Part shown: positions 12,023 to 21,469 of the stretch, piece by piece
Layout: each line of letters opens with the position of its first letter
Position numbering within the stretch: position 1 is the first letter of the stretch
Assembly (NCBI RefSeq): GCF_014217565.1
Contig: NZ_CP043661.1
Coordinates: forward strand, 6,138,001 to 6,202,000
Direction: 5' to 3'
DNA from: Kribbella qitaiheensis
GTDB taxonomy: Bacteria > Actinomycetota > Actinomycetes > Propionibacteriales > Kribbellaceae
Length of the DNA stretch: 64,000 nucleotides
Translations under genes and position numbers: made by a program
Notes under the pieces: generated by a model
What the model was told of the DNA's origin: nothing
The model's input: only the letters and a program-made list of their open reading frames with translations
Databases searched by the model: none

Positions 12023-13024
12023 TCAGCCGGCCCGGGTCAGCTCCTCGAGCAGTTCCGGACCCGACCAGGCCCTCCGCGGACCCACCTCGGCGGCACGGAT
12101 CAGCTCGACCAGCTTCGCGTTGACCGGCGCCTCGCGGCCAAGGGATTCGGCCAGCCGGACGACCTCGCCGTTGATGTAGTCGATCTCCGTACGCCGGCCG
12201 GCCACCAGGTCCTCCCACATCGAGGTCCGGGCCAGCGGGTCGATCGCCAGGGTCTTGCTCGCCAGGCGTTTGTAGATGAAATCGGGCAGCCGGAGCAACA
12301 TCGGGAAGCGGTGGGGCGGGATCACCATCAACTGAGCCGGCTTGATCCCCTCAATCGTCAGCAGGGCAAGCGTTTCGGCCTGCGCGGCGGCCAGGCAGCG
12401 CCGGAACGCCCGCTGGGACAGCTCGTCTCGCAACGGCACGTCCGCCAGCGCGTTGATCGGATTGTTCAAGTTCAGCAGGAGCTTCGCCCACTGCACCGGC
12501 AGGATGTCGGCGTGCTGCGTGAGCGGCAGACCGGCCGTCGCAAACCCTTCCACGTACGGCGTGAGCGCGGCGTGCCGCTGGACGTCCAACCCTCCCGAGG
12601 TGCCCTGGTGGAAAGCGCCACCACCACGGTTGAGCACGTTGAACGGCACCATGCCGGACAACACCACCTGATCCGGCAGCCGCTCGCGCAGGATGTCGCC
12701 GTTACGGATGCCGTTCTGGAAGCTGACCACCACCGCACCCGGCTTCAGCGCTCCGGCCAACTCATCGGCCGCCGTCGGCGTTCCGGCAGACTTCACCGTC
12801 ACCAGAACCAGATCCGCATCCGCCACGGCAGCCGGCTCGGTCTCGAACGGGACATCTCGGACACTCAGCTCCGCGCCCAGGTAGTCAGTGAGGTGCAACC
12901 CGTGCTCCGCGAGCTCGTCGCCCATCCGCCGCCGGCCGATCAGCGTCACCGGCGTACCGGTCGCGGCCAGCCGCCCGCCGACATAACATCCGATCCCGCC
13001 GGCTCCATAGACCGCGATCCTCAC
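12023..13024 (-). CDS. Ketopantoate reductase family protein
   Basis: About 333 residues. The N-terminal Rossmann motif is IAVYGAGGIGCYVGGRLAATG, with LIGRRRMGDEL following (Arg pair favours NADPH). ApbA/PanE-type segments include LVLVTVKSAGT, VVSFQNGIRNGD and, in the C-terminal helical domain, WAKLLLNLNNPINAL, where the conserved Lys and Asn bind the keto acid. It may make pantoate for CoA, but many actinobacterial paralogues have other or unknown substrates, so no symbol is given. Start GTG 13024 is preferred because GAGGGGG lies 7 bp upstream; GTG 13030 or ATG 13078 are alternatives. It is an isolated leftward gene. Confidence 0.85.
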   Translation of the reverse strand: MRIAVYGAGGIGCYVGGRLAATGTPVTLIGRRRMGDELAEHGLHLTDYLGAELSVRDVPFETEPAAVADADLVLVTVKSAGTPTAADELAGALKPGAVVVSFQNGIRNGDILRERLPDQVVLSGMVPFNVLNRGGGAFHQGTSGGLDVQRHAALTPYVEGFATAGLPLTQHADILPVQWAKLLLNLNNPINALADVPLRDELSQRAFRRCLAAAQAETLALLTIEGIKPAQLMVIPPHRFPMLLRLPDFIYKRLASKTLAIDPLARTSMWEDLVAGRRTEIDYINGEVVRLAESLGREAPVNAKLVELIRAAEVGPRRAWSGPELLEELTRAG

Positions 13025-13396
13025 CCGCACATCCCCCTCGGTCGAAAGTCGCCGGAACCCCGCCCGACAGTACGTCAAGCGCCGGCTGGATCGTGTTCTT
13101 CACGGCCCGGATGGCTTGGAGTTCCACCGGTACTCCCGCTGATCACCACGCCAGGAGCGCCACTCACCATGCCAGGAGCGCCACCGGCGATCCTCCGTGC
13201 TTGATCCTTCGGGCGGTCGGCTGGGGGCGCTGGCCGACGAGAGCGTCGCGCCGGCGTTGGTTCATCGATACCCCTCCCGTCGATGGACCGTCGCCGTGCG
13301 GTTCGAGACTCTCGTCGGCCTGCCCCCCGTGGGCTACCTGAACCGCCGGCGGGTCCAGGCAGCCGGCCGGCGTGGTGGCACCGGCCGGCTGGACCA
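13025..13396. other. Intergenic region with a short tandem repeat
   Basis: No gene is supported here. It contains two copies of a 21-bp direct repeat (13143-13163 and 13164-13184, one mismatch) and, at its right end, the terminator hairpin of the peptide transporter operon. Confidence 0.5.
13352..13395 (-). terminator. Hairpin after the oligopeptide ABC operon
   Basis: Arms GGTCCA plus GCCGGCCGG at 13352-13370 pair with CCGGCCGGC plus TGGACC at 13381-13395, with a 4-nt bulge. It starts 2 bp after the stop of the last permease gene. There is no U-run, as is common in actinobacteria. Confidence 0.45.
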
Positions 13397-14356
13397 TCAG
13401 TGCAGCCGGACCCGCGGATCGAGGACGGCGTACACGACGTCGACCAGGATGTTCGCGATCACCACGGCCGCCGAGGCGAACAGGACGATCCCGATGATCA
13501 CCGGCAGGTCCTGCTGGTTGATCGCGGTCACCGCGGTCTTGCCCAGCCCAGGAAGGCTGAACACGGTCTCGGTGACGACCACGCCACCGATCAGCTGGCC
13601 GAGGTCGATCCCGAACTGGGTGACCACCGGCGTCAGCGCGCTGCGCAGCCCGTGCCGCACGATCACCCGGCTCTCCCGGATGCCCTTCGACCGCGCGGTA
13701 CGGATGTAGTCCTCGCCGAGCACGTCCAGCATCGAGCCGCGCGTCAACCGCGTATAGGTTGCTGCTAGCAACAATGCCAGTGCGAGCCACGGCAGTACGA
13801 GGTGCTGCACCCAAGCACCCAGGCCCTGGGTGAAACCGCTGTACCCGCCGGCGGGGAACCAGGTGTAGCCGGCCAGCGTGAGCCGGAAGTACAGGAAGTA
13901 CAGCAGCAGCAGGCCGAGCAGGAATGACGGGAACGAGTAGAAGAACAGCGCGAACAGCGTGAGTCCGCGATCGGCCAGCGAGCGTGGATGCACCGCGGAG
14001 ATCACCCCGTTGAACACGCCGAGCAGCAACCACAGGACCGAGGCGCCGAGGGCGAGCGACACCGTCACCGGCAGCGCCTGCCCGATGATCGTCGTCACCG
14101 CGACCTGGTGGTAGTAGTCGTAGCCGAGGTTGCCCTGGACGGCGTTCTCGATGAAGTGCAGGTACTGCTTCCAGATCGGCAGGTCCAGCCCGAGCCGGTG
14201 GTTGATCAGCGCGATCGTCTCCGGCGTCGCCTGCCGGCCGGCCAGGGTCTGTGCGACGTTGCTAGGGGCAACGAAGAACAGGCCGAAGACGGCGAGTGTG
14301 ATCAGCCAGAGCACGAGTATGCCGTGGCCGAGGCGGCGGAGCAGGAACAGAGCCAT
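13397..14356 (-). CDS. Oligopeptide ABC transporter permease, DppB/OppB type
   Basis: 319 residues with about six membrane segments, beginning MALFLLRRLGHGILVLWLITLAVFGLFFV, the standard N-terminus of the family. The EAA cytoplasmic loop region reads ARSKGIRESRVIVRHGLRSAL. It pairs with the OppC-type permease encoded just upstream (13-bp gap) to form the membrane channel for peptides, or possibly nickel-type ligands, delivered by the lipoprotein. It is the last gene of the five-gene operon and is followed by a hairpin. Confidence 0.92.
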   Translation of the reverse strand: MALFLLRRLGHGILVLWLITLAVFGLFFVAPSNVAQTLAGRQATPETIALINHRLGLDLPIWKQYLHFIENAVQGNLGYDYYHQVAVTTIIGQALPVTVSLALGASVLWLLLGVFNGVISAVHPRSLADRGLTLFALFFYSFPSFLLGLLLLYFLYFRLTLAGYTWFPAGGYSGFTQGLGAWVQHLVLPWLALALLLAATYTRLTRGSMLDVLGEDYIRTARSKGIRESRVIVRHGLRSALTPVVTQFGIDLGQLIGGVVVTETVFSLPGLGKTAVTAINQQDLPVIIGIVLFASAAVVIANILVDVVYAVLDPRVRLH

Positions 14357-14368
14357 GGGACACCTTCC

Positions 14369-15295
14369 TCAGCGCAGTCGGTCGGCTCGTGGATCGAAGG
14401 CGTCCCGGACGCCGTCGCCGAACAGGTTGAACGCGAGCGTCGTGGTCAGCAGCGCGATACCGGGGAAGAGGATGAACCACCACGCGGTCGTGTAGTAGTT
14501 CTGCGACGAGCTGATCATCCCGCCCCAGTCCGCCGTCGGTGGCGGCAGTCCGAGCCCGAGGAACGACAGCGTCGCCTGGGTGACGATCACGACCGGGATC
14601 AGCAGGGTGGTGTAGACGATCACCGGCGCCAGCACGTTCGGCAGGACGTCGACGAACATGATCCGGGTGTCGCCGGCACCGAGCGACCGGGCCGCCTCGA
14701 CGAACTCGCGTTCGCGCAGCGAGAGCACCTGGCCGCGGACGATCCGGGCCACCGAGGCCCAGCTGAAGAACCCGATCACCATCACCGTGACGGTCAGACT
14801 GGGGCCGGTGATGGACACCAGTGCGATCGCGACGAGCAGGAACGGCACCGACAGTACGACGTCGATCAGCCGGGCGAGGATGGTATCGACGATGCCACCG
14901 AGGAACCCCGCCGCCAGGCCGAGTACGACGCCGATGACGACCGTGATGGCGGTCGCGAATACTCCGACCAGCAGTGAGATCCGGGCGCCGTACGCGATCC
15001 GGACCAGGATGTCGCGGCCGAGATCGTCGGTGCCGAACCAGAACGTGCCGTTCGGCCCGCGCGGCAGCCCGTCCGGGGTCAGTCCGATGTCGCGGTACTG
15101 CTCGTTCGGCGGATGCCCGGTGATCGCGGCGAAGGCCGGCGCGAACACCGCCATCAACACGATCAGGATGATCACCGCGAGCGAGATCATCGCCACCTTG
15201 TCCCGGCGCAGCCTCCGGATCGCGAGCACGAACGGGCTGCGCCCTTCGATCGCCTTGGCCGGTACGGCGTCGAGCACTTCCGCAACGGCGGTCAT
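14369..15295 (-). CDS. Oligopeptide ABC transporter permease, DppC/OppC type
   Basis: 308 residues from ATG 15295, chosen because it overlaps the upstream ATPase stop as ATGA and because the preceding open frame is out of register with the family. The N-terminal region (SPFVLAIRRLRRDKVAMISLAVIIL) contains the usual cytoplasmic helix and first membrane span. The periplasmic segment FGTDDLGRDILVRIAYGARISL is the OppC_N/DppC signature, and ARSLGAGDTRIMFVDVLPNVL is the EAA loop that docks onto the ATPases. It partners with the DppB-type subunit encoded next. Confidence 0.93.
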   Translation of the reverse strand: MTAVAEVLDAVPAKAIEGRSPFVLAIRRLRRDKVAMISLAVIILIVLMAVFAPAFAAITGHPPNEQYRDIGLTPDGLPRGPNGTFWFGTDDLGRDILVRIAYGARISLLVGVFATAITVVIGVVLGLAAGFLGGIVDTILARLIDVVLSVPFLLVAIALVSITGPSLTVTVMVIGFFSWASVARIVRGQVLSLREREFVEAARSLGAGDTRIMFVDVLPNVLAPVIVYTTLLIPVVIVTQATLSFLGLGLPPPTADWGGMISSSQNYYTTAWWFILFPGIALLTTTLAFNLFGDGVRDAFDPRADRLR

Positions 15296-16323
15296 GATGC
15301 TTTCAAATCCGGTACCGCGGTGGACAGGTCCTCGCCCGGCCGCAACGGGAAATAGCACGCGATCTCGTGTTCGGCGTGCTCGGCCGCGATCGGCTCCAGC
15401 ACCGGTTCGGCGCCGGCGCACTCGGTCCGGGCCTTCGGGCACCGGGTATGGAACCGGCAGCCGGACGGCGGATTCGTCGCGGACGGGATGTCGCCGACCA
15501 GGATGATCCGCTCCCGGCTGTCGGCCGTGTCCGGATCGCTGACCGGGAGGGCGGACAGCAACGCCCGGGTGTACGGATGCCGGGTCTGCTCGAACAGTTC
15601 CTCGGTCGGCGAGATCTCGACGATCTTGCCCAGGTACATCACCGCGATCCGGTCGCTGACGTGCCGGACCACCGACAGGTCGTGCGAGATGAACACGTAG
15701 GTGAGGTCGAACTCGTGCTGCAGATCGGCCAGCAGGTTGATGATCTGTGCCTGGATCGAGACGTCCAGTGCGGAGACCGGCTCGTCGCAGATCACCAGCT
15801 TCGGTCGCAGTGCCAGCGCCCGGGCGACCCCGATCCGCTGCCGCTGCCCACCGGAGAACTCGGCCGGGAACCTGTTGTAGTGCTCGGGATTCAGCCCGAC
15901 CAGCTCCATCAGTTCCTGCACCTTCTTCTTCCGTTCGGTCCCCGACGAGATGCCGTGGCCATACTCTTTGCGATGGATGGCGAACGGGTCGCCGATGATC
16001 GAGCCGACCCGGCGGCGCGGGTTCAGGGAGCCGTACGGGTCCTGGAAGATCATCTGGATCTCACGGCGCAACGGGCGCATCTCCCGCCGGGACAACCCGG
16101 TCAGCTCGGTCCCGTCGAACCAGACCGCGCCCGCCGTCACGTCGTACAGGTGAGCCATGCAGCGGGCCAGCGTCGACTTGCCGCAGCCGGTCTCGCCTAC
16201 CAGGCCGAGGGTCTCGCCCCGCTTCACCTCCAGCGAGACCCCGTCGACCGCACGGACCACTTCTCTGCGCTGGGTCGGGAACTCCTTGCGGACGTCCTGG
16301 ACCCGCAGTAACGGCTCGGTCAT
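15292..16323 (-). CDS. Oligopeptide ABC transporter ATPase, DppF/OppF type
   Basis: 343 residues. Walker A is GETGCGKSTLA (Thr in place of the more common Ser), the signature is SGGQRQRIGVARAL, Walker B is KLVICDEPVSALD, and the switch His lies in VFISHDLSVV. The C-terminal oligopeptide-transporter extension contains the cysteines of GCRFHTRCPKARTEC, the 4Fe-4S-type motif seen in Opp/Dpp ATPases. It forms a heterodimer with the DppD-type ATPase and energises uptake. It overlaps both neighbours by ATGA. Confidence 0.94.
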   Translation of the reverse strand: MTEPLLRVQDVRKEFPTQRREVVRAVDGVSLEVKRGETLGLVGETGCGKSTLARCMAHLYDVTAGAVWFDGTELTGLSRREMRPLRREIQMIFQDPYGSLNPRRRVGSIIGDPFAIHRKEYGHGISSGTERKKKVQELMELVGLNPEHYNRFPAEFSGGQRQRIGVARALALRPKLVICDEPVSALDVSIQAQIINLLADLQHEFDLTYVFISHDLSVVRHVSDRIAVMYLGKIVEISPTEELFEQTRHPYTRALLSALPVSDPDTADSRERIILVGDIPSATNPPSGCRFHTRCPKARTECAGAEPVLEPIAAEHAEHEIACYFPLRPGEDLSTAVPDLKAS

Positions 16324-17312
16324 GAAGCCACCGCCTCATTCGCGTCATGGTTCAGGAAGCAGGCCGACTGGTGCCGCGGATCATCGAAGACATCGGTCAA
16401 CGGTGGTGTCTCGACCCGGCAGCGATCGAAGACGTGCGGGCACCGGGCGGCGAACGGGCACCCTTCCGCCAGCGTGATCAGGCTCGGCGGCGTCCCCGGG
16501 ATCGGGGTCAGCCGCTTGCCGCTCCGGGCCGGCAACGAGGCCAGCAGGCCTTGCGTATAAGGGTGATGGTTGCGGTAGAAGATGTCCCGCCGGGGCGCCT
16601 TCTCCATCGCGGCACCGGCGTACATCACGATCACCTCGTCGGACATCTCGGCGACCACGCCGAGGTCGTGGGTGATCAGGATGATCGCCGTGCCGAACTC
16701 CTCCTGGAGCCGGCGCATCACCGTCAGCACCTGCGCCTGCACGGTCACGTCCAGCGCCGTCGTCGGCTCGTCCGCGATCAGCAGCGCCGGGTCGAGTGCC
16801 ATCGCCATCGCGATCATCACCCGTTGCCGCATCCCGCCGGAGAACTGGTGCGGATAGTCGTCCAGCCGGTCGGACGCCCGCGGGATCCCGACCAGGGTGA
16901 GCAGTTCCGCGGCCCGGCGGCGGGCCGCCTGCTTGGAGATCTGCCGGTCGTGCGCCTGGATCATCTCCACGATCTGCCAGCCGATCCGGTAGTGCGGATG
17001 CAGGCTGGACAGTGGGTCCTGGAAGATCATCGCGATCTCGGCCCCGCGGAGCCGCCGCAGGGTGGCGGCATCCGCGGTGATCAGGTCCGTGCCGTCGAAG
17101 ACCGCCGAGCCGGTGATGGTGGCGCCACGGGTCAGACCGGTGATGGTCTGGGTGGCGACGCTCTTGCCGGAACCGGATTCGCCCACGACGGCCAGCGTCT
17201 GGCCGCGCTCGATGCTGAACGACAGCCCCCGGACGGCGCGGACGATGCCGTCCGGGGTGTCGAACGAGACCCGGAGGTCCCGGACGTCGAGCAGGGCTCC
17301 TGAAGACGCCAC
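16320..17312 (-). CDS. Oligopeptide ABC transporter ATPase, DppD/OppD type
   Basis: 330 residues. Walker A GESGSGKSVATQT, Q-loop MIFQDPLSSLHP, signature SGGMRQRVMIAMAMAL, Walker B ALLIADEPTTALD, H-loop ILITHDLGVV, then the Opp/Dpp C-terminal motif GCPFAARCPHVFDRC. Start GTG 17312 lies 3 bp after the SBP stop. It couples ATP hydrolysis to peptide import together with the DppF-type subunit. Confidence 0.94.
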   Translation of the reverse strand: MASSGALLDVRDLRVSFDTPDGIVRAVRGLSFSIERGQTLAVVGESGSGKSVATQTITGLTRGATITGSAVFDGTDLITADAATLRRLRGAEIAMIFQDPLSSLHPHYRIGWQIVEMIQAHDRQISKQAARRRAAELLTLVGIPRASDRLDDYPHQFSGGMRQRVMIAMAMALDPALLIADEPTTALDVTVQAQVLTVMRRLQEEFGTAIILITHDLGVVAEMSDEVIVMYAGAAMEKAPRRDIFYRNHHPYTQGLLASLPARSGKRLTPIPGTPPSLITLAEGCPFAARCPHVFDRCRVETPPLTDVFDDPRHQSACFLNHDANEAVAS

Positions 17313-17315
17313 CGG

Positions 17316-19109
17316 TCAGCTCTGCTTGCCCTTGGCCAGCCAGACGTTCGTCGGATCGAACGACTGCAGCGACGGGACGTAGACCGCGTTGTTCACCTGT
17401 TCGGCGTGGTAGTTGGCCTGCTTGTTGTTGGTCAGCGGGAAGAACGCCGCGTTCGCCATCACCCGCTGGTCCGCCTTGGCCCACAGCGGTGCGGCCAGGT
17501 CCGCGCTCGGGGCCGCGATCGCTTCCTTGATCAGCGTGTTCGTCTCCGCGTCGTTGTAGAGACCGAAGTTGCTGCCGACCGGCGGGAACGACGGCTCACC
17601 CGAGAAGAGCGGGTTGAAGAACGACACCGCGGCGTTGCCGTACCAGTCGGCTCCCCAGCCGGCCAGTGACAGATCCCAGACCCCCCGCTGCGCGACGCTC
17701 GGCACCTGCAGGTACTTCACGTAGAAGTCGGCGTTGGGCGACGGTACGCCGACCACGGTGATGCCGACCTTGGACAGGTCCTGCTGGATCGTCTGGAAGC
17801 CCTTGCTGCTGCCCTCGGACGCGTTGCGGTACAGGAACTTCAGCGTCAGGTGCGGCACGCCGGCCTCGGCGAGCAACTGCTTGGCCTTGTCCGGGTTGTA
17901 CGGGTACGGATCGTTCGGCTGCGAGCCGACGATGACGTCCGGCAGTACGTGAGTCAACGGCGGGTTGATGGTCGGGCCGCCGAGGACCTGGATGATGTGG
18001 TCGCGGTTGATCGCGTAGCTCAGCGCCTGCCGGACCTTGGGGTTGGTCAGCGCCTTGTTGTTGTTCGGCGACGCGGTGTTGTAGATGACGTACGGGTTGG
18101 ATCCCGCGGTGTCGCCGATGTTCAGCTTGGGGTCCTTCTTGGCCTTCAGCGCAGGAAGCTGCGAAGGCGGCGGAGCGACGTCCCATTCCATGTCGGCGCT
18201 CTGCGTACCGGTCTGCAGTTGCTGCTGGACCGATTCCTGGCTGACCGTCTCGTTCACCACGATCTTGTCGACGTACGCCTTGCGGACCGGGTCGGTGGAC
18301 GCGTTCCAGGCCGGGTTGCGGGAGTAGTTGATCGACTTCGTCGGAACCCACGAGTCGACCTTGTACGGGCCGTCGGACGGGTAGTTGTTGCCGAGCTCGG
18401 TGCTGGCCGGCAGGTACTTGAGCGACTCGACCGGGGCCGGCGAGAAGGCCGGCAGCGTGAGCATGCCGACGAAGTACGACGCGGAGTGGGTCAGGTGGAA
18501 GACCACGGTGGTCTCGTCCTTGGCCTCCACGCCCGGCAGCGGCGTCTTGTCGATGTAGTCCTGGATCGCGGCCGGCGTCTTGGCCACCTTGGCGAAGCCG
18601 CTCGCGAAGGACTGGAAGCCGACGATCAGATCGGCGTAGTCGGGGATGCCGCCGAACGGCTGGACCGGGTTCGCGGTCCGCTTGAGGCCACGGACCAGGT
18701 CGGCCGCCGTCACCTGGCGGGACGGGGTGGTGCTCCACTTGGCGCCCGGCCGGATCTTGATCGTGTAGGTCTTGCCGTCCGCGCTGATGCCGCCGTTCGC
18801 GGCGGTCGGGAGGTCGGTGGCCAGATCCGCGACCGGATCGGTGTTCTTGCCGCCCGGATCGGCCGGATAGGTGAACAACTGACGGCTCCACATCCGCAGG
18901 TTCAGGTAACCGACGGAGTAATAGCTGATGTTCGGATCCATGTAGTCGACGTCACCGGCCCCCAGCAGGTTGAGGGTGCCGCCGCTGACCGCGTCGCCGC
19001 CTGTGCTCGGGGTGCCGCCGGGCGGGGTGGCGCCGTTGCTGTTGCAAGCCGCCAGCGTGATCGTCAGCGCTGCGACTATGGTGGCCGTCGCGAGCCGTCT
19101 TGCTGCCAT
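17316..19109 (-). CDS. Oligopeptide-binding lipoprotein (SBP family 5)
   Basis: 597 residues. A lipoprotein signal ends in LTITLAAC (Cys about 21), followed by a Gly/Thr/Pro linker. The body has family 5 features: DYMDPNISYYSVGYLNLRMWSRQLFTY near the N-terminus, the segment TYTIKIRPGAKW, and NPKVRQALSYAINRD in the second lobe. It captures the substrate outside the membrane and hands it to the permeases encoded downstream. A GGAGGAGG ribosome site sits 3-10 bp before ATG 19109. It is first in the operon and diverges, with 166 bp between, from the response-regulator gene, suggesting control by that two-component system. Confidence 0.93.
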   Translation of the reverse strand: MAARRLATATIVAALTITLAACNSNGATPPGGTPSTGGDAVSGGTLNLLGAGDVDYMDPNISYYSVGYLNLRMWSRQLFTYPADPGGKNTDPVADLATDLPTAANGGISADGKTYTIKIRPGAKWSTTPSRQVTAADLVRGLKRTANPVQPFGGIPDYADLIVGFQSFASGFAKVAKTPAAIQDYIDKTPLPGVEAKDETTVVFHLTHSASYFVGMLTLPAFSPAPVESLKYLPASTELGNNYPSDGPYKVDSWVPTKSINYSRNPAWNASTDPVRKAYVDKIVVNETVSQESVQQQLQTGTQSADMEWDVAPPPSQLPALKAKKDPKLNIGDTAGSNPYVIYNTASPNNNKALTNPKVRQALSYAINRDHIIQVLGGPTINPPLTHVLPDVIVGSQPNDPYPYNPDKAKQLLAEAGVPHLTLKFLYRNASEGSSKGFQTIQQDLSKVGITVVGVPSPNADFYVKYLQVPSVAQRGVWDLSLAGWGADWYGNAAVSFFNPLFSGEPSFPPVGSNFGLYNDAETNTLIKEAIAAPSADLAAPLWAKADQRVMANAAFFPLTNNKQANYHAEQVNNAVYVPSLQSFDPTNVWLAKGKQS

Positions 19110-19275
19110 TGGTCCTCCTCCGGAACTCGGTACGGCCGAAAGTAGGACCGGGCGAGGGGGACGGTGGGGCAGTCACGGAACCGTCAAGGTTTTGTCATCG
19201 GGCCCGCGCCGCAAGATGACGAATTCATGACGGAAGTCACCTGCCGGTCGCCCTCCGGCGAGCCACACTGGTGAC

Positions 19276-19959
19276 GTGGCACACAGCTTGCTGTTGGTGG
19301 ACGACGAGCCCCGGATCCGGCGGGTACTGCGACTTGCCCTGGAGGACGAGGGGTACGACGTGGCTGAGGCGGCGAACGGGCTGGATGCGCTGGCCGCGCT
19401 GCGCCGTGAGCCGCCCGACGTGGTGCTGCTCGATCTGATGCTGCCGGACCGGGACGGCTTCACGGTCTGCCGCGAGATCCGGCGTACGAGTGATGTACCG
19501 GTGATCATGGTGACCGCCCGGGCCGACAGCCACGACGTGGTCGCCGGGCTCGAGGCGGGCGCGGACGACTACGTGACGAAGCCGCTGGTCGCGAAGGAGT
19601 TGTCCGCCCGGATCCGGGCCCTGCTCCGCCGGGTCGAGCCTGCCAGTACGCCGCAATCCGACACCTTCGTCGTCGGCGAACTGGAGATCCACGTCGCGGC
19701 GGCCGAGGTGATCCGCGACGGCGGGGTGCTGCCGCTGACCCGGACCGAATTCAAGTTGCTGGTCGAGCTCGCCGGTGCGGAGGGCAAGGTGTGCAGCCGG
19801 GAGCACCTGCTGTCCAAGGTCTGGGGCTACGGGTACTTCGGTGACAGCCGGATCGTCGACGTCCATATCCGCCGGCTACGGCTGAAGATCGAGCGGGACC
19901 CGGCCGGCCCGAAGCACCTCGTCACCGCGCGCGGCCTCGGCTATCGACTGGTGAGCTGA
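19276..19959 (+). CDS. OmpR-family response regulator
   Basis: 227 residues. Receiver domain 1-120 with the acidic pair VDDE (D9, D10), phosphoacceptor D53 in LLDLMLPD, conserved Thr in IMVTARAD and Lys in YVTKP. The C-terminal winged helix (about 130-225) contains LTRTEFKLLVEL and RIVDVHIRRLRLKIE. It is phosphorylated by the histidine kinase encoded 2 bp downstream. GTG 19276 was chosen; a CACACT hexamer 6 bp upstream allows a leaderless start. Target genes are unknown; the divergent peptide transporter is an obvious candidate. Confidence 0.93.
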   Translation: MAHSLLLVDDEPRIRRVLRLALEDEGYDVAEAANGLDALAALRREPPDVVLLDLMLPDRDGFTVCREIRRTSDVPVIMVTARADSHDVVAGLEAGADDYVTKPLVAKELSARIRALLRRVEPASTPQSDTFVVGELEIHVAAAEVIRDGGVLPLTRTEFKLLVELAGAEGKVCSREHLLSKVWGYGYFGDSRIVDVHIRRLRLKIERDPAGPKHLVTARGLGYRLVS

Positions 19960-19961
19960 CC

Positions 19962-21375
19962 TTGCGGCGGCGGTTCGGCCTGCGCGACCGGGTGATGCTG
20001 GCGTACGGCCTGCTCGCCCTCGGGCTCTCGACGGGGCTCGCGCTGGTCACCTTCAACGTGGTGGCGAACTACCTCACCGACCAGCGGGAATCGTCCGCGG
20101 TGGTGGAGACCCTGGACAACCAGGTGGCCTTGGACTACGGGCTTTTCGGCACCACGTCCAACTGCCTGCCGATCCGGACCCGCGGCGAGACCGAGTGCAG
20201 CAGCATCGTCGTCCGGGCCAACGTGAACGTGATCAATCTGCTGTACTCGTTGCCGGCCCGCCGACTCGGCGACCTCGATGGTGTATTTCGACGGCCACTG
20301 GTACTCCGCTGCCGGGCGGCCCGAAGACCTCCCCGCGGACATGGTGACGGCGGTCCGGTTCGGCGACGTCGAGCAGCATCGCCGGATCGAGGTCGGCGGC
20401 CAGCAGGTGCTCGCGGTCGGCGTACCGATGGCCCGGCAGGGTGAGGCGTTCTTCGAGTGGCACCCGTTGTCGAACCTGGACAACACCCTGCGGAAGTTGA
20501 AGGTCGCGCTCATCATCGCCGCGGTGATCACCGGCCTGCTCGGCCTGGCGGTCGGCCGGCTCGCCAGTACGGTCGCGTTGCGGCCGCTGGCCAAGCTGAC
20601 CCAGGTCGCGGCGGCGGTGGCCCGCGGGCGGCTCGATGCGCGACTGCAGGCCGAGGACGACCCGGACCTCGGCGGGCTGGCGCGGTCGTTCAACCAGACC
20701 GCCGCGACGCTGGAGCAGCGGGTGATCGCCGATGCCCGGTTCGCCGGTGACATCAGCCATGAGCTGCGGACGCCGCTGATGACGATGCTCAACTCGATGC
20801 AGCTGATCCAGAACCATCGCACCGAACTGCCCGCCACCGTGCGGGAACCGGTCGACCTGCTGGGCGACGACCTGGAGCGGTTCCGCCGGCTGGTGATCGA
20901 CCTGCTGGAGATCTCCCGCGACGACGGGGGCGACCAGGGCAGCCGGGAGATCGTCCGGATCGCCGACCTGGTCCGGGCGGCCGCCGATGCCGCGGGAGGT
21001 CGCGAGCTCACGACGGTGTCGCATGACGCGGAAGGGATGACTTTCCAGGCGGACAAGCGCCGGCTCGAACGGGTGATCGCCAACCTGGTCGAGAACGCCG
21101 AGTACCACGCCGGTGGCTGCAAAGGTGTGCTGGTCCAGGCCGGTGGGCTCGGCGTCATCGTGTACGTCGACGACGCGGGCCCCGGCGTACCGGTCGCGGA
21201 TCGCGAGCGCATCTTCGAGCGGTTCGGCCGGAGCGAGGACAACCGCCGGGGTATCGGCCTGGGGCTGGCGATCGTGGCCCGGCACGTCGAATGGCACCAC
21301 GGGACGATCCGGGTCAAGGACCGTCCGGAGGGTGGCGCCCGCTTCATCGTCGAGCTGCCCGCCAAAACCAGCTGA
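19962..21375 (+). pseudogene. Sensor histidine kinase, interrupted by +1 frameshift
   Basis: The first part (TTG 19962, membrane span near residues 12-35, short extracytoplasmic domain) is in one frame up to about 20255. The rest (second span LIIAAVITGLLGLAVG, HAMP, H-box FAGDISHELRTPL, N-box NLVENAEYHAGG, G1 VDDAGPGVP, G2 GIGLGLAIVARHVEWH) continues in the next frame. Deleting one C in GGCCCGC at 20255-20261 restores a single 470-residue MtrB/PhoR-like kinase reading LPAADSATSMVYFDG. All catalytic motifs are intact, so this is either a sequence error or a recent mutation. An internal ATG at 20278 could yield a soluble-plus-one-span fragment. It forms an operon with the response regulator. 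Confidence 0.8.
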
Positions 21376-21403
21376 CCCCCACCAACGCCTTCCTTCCGGC
21401 CCT

Positions 21404-21422
21404 AAATCCTTTTTGGATTTTT
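21404..21422 (+). terminator. Terminator after the two-component genes
   Basis: AAATCC-TTTTT-GGATTT forms a 6-bp hairpin followed by TT, 28 bp after the kinase stop and just before the promoter of the ABC-F leader. Confidence 0.45.
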
Positions 21423-21433
21423 GCTGTTGCCCC

Positions 21434-21439
21434 TACCCT
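21434..21439 (+). promoter_or_regulatory. -10 box for the ABC-F leader transcript
   Basis: TACCCT (TANNNT) ends 6 bp before the ATG of the 7-codon ORF at 21446, so the transcript probably starts at that ATG. Confidence 0.5.
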
Positions 21440-21445
21440 TGGGGC

Positions 21446-21469
21446 ATGGCTACTTGCCTCTGTGTCTAG
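21446..21469 (+). CDS. Leaderless 7-codon uORF (MATCLCV) upstream of ABC-F
   Basis: ATG 21446 to TAG 21469 encodes MATCLCV. It would be the first codon set on the mRNA given the TACCCT box 6 bp upstream. Codons 5-7 (CTC TGT GTC) form the 5' arm of a hairpin whose 3' arm covers the bases just upstream of, and including part of, the ABC-F Shine-Dalgarno region. Translation or stalling here would therefore change access to the ABC-F start. The C-L-C content recalls cysteine-rich leaderless attenuator ORFs described in mycobacteria, while the location before an ABC-F gene recalls antibiotic-sensing leader peptides. This is a prediction from sequence only. Confidence 0.55.
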   Translation: MATCLCV

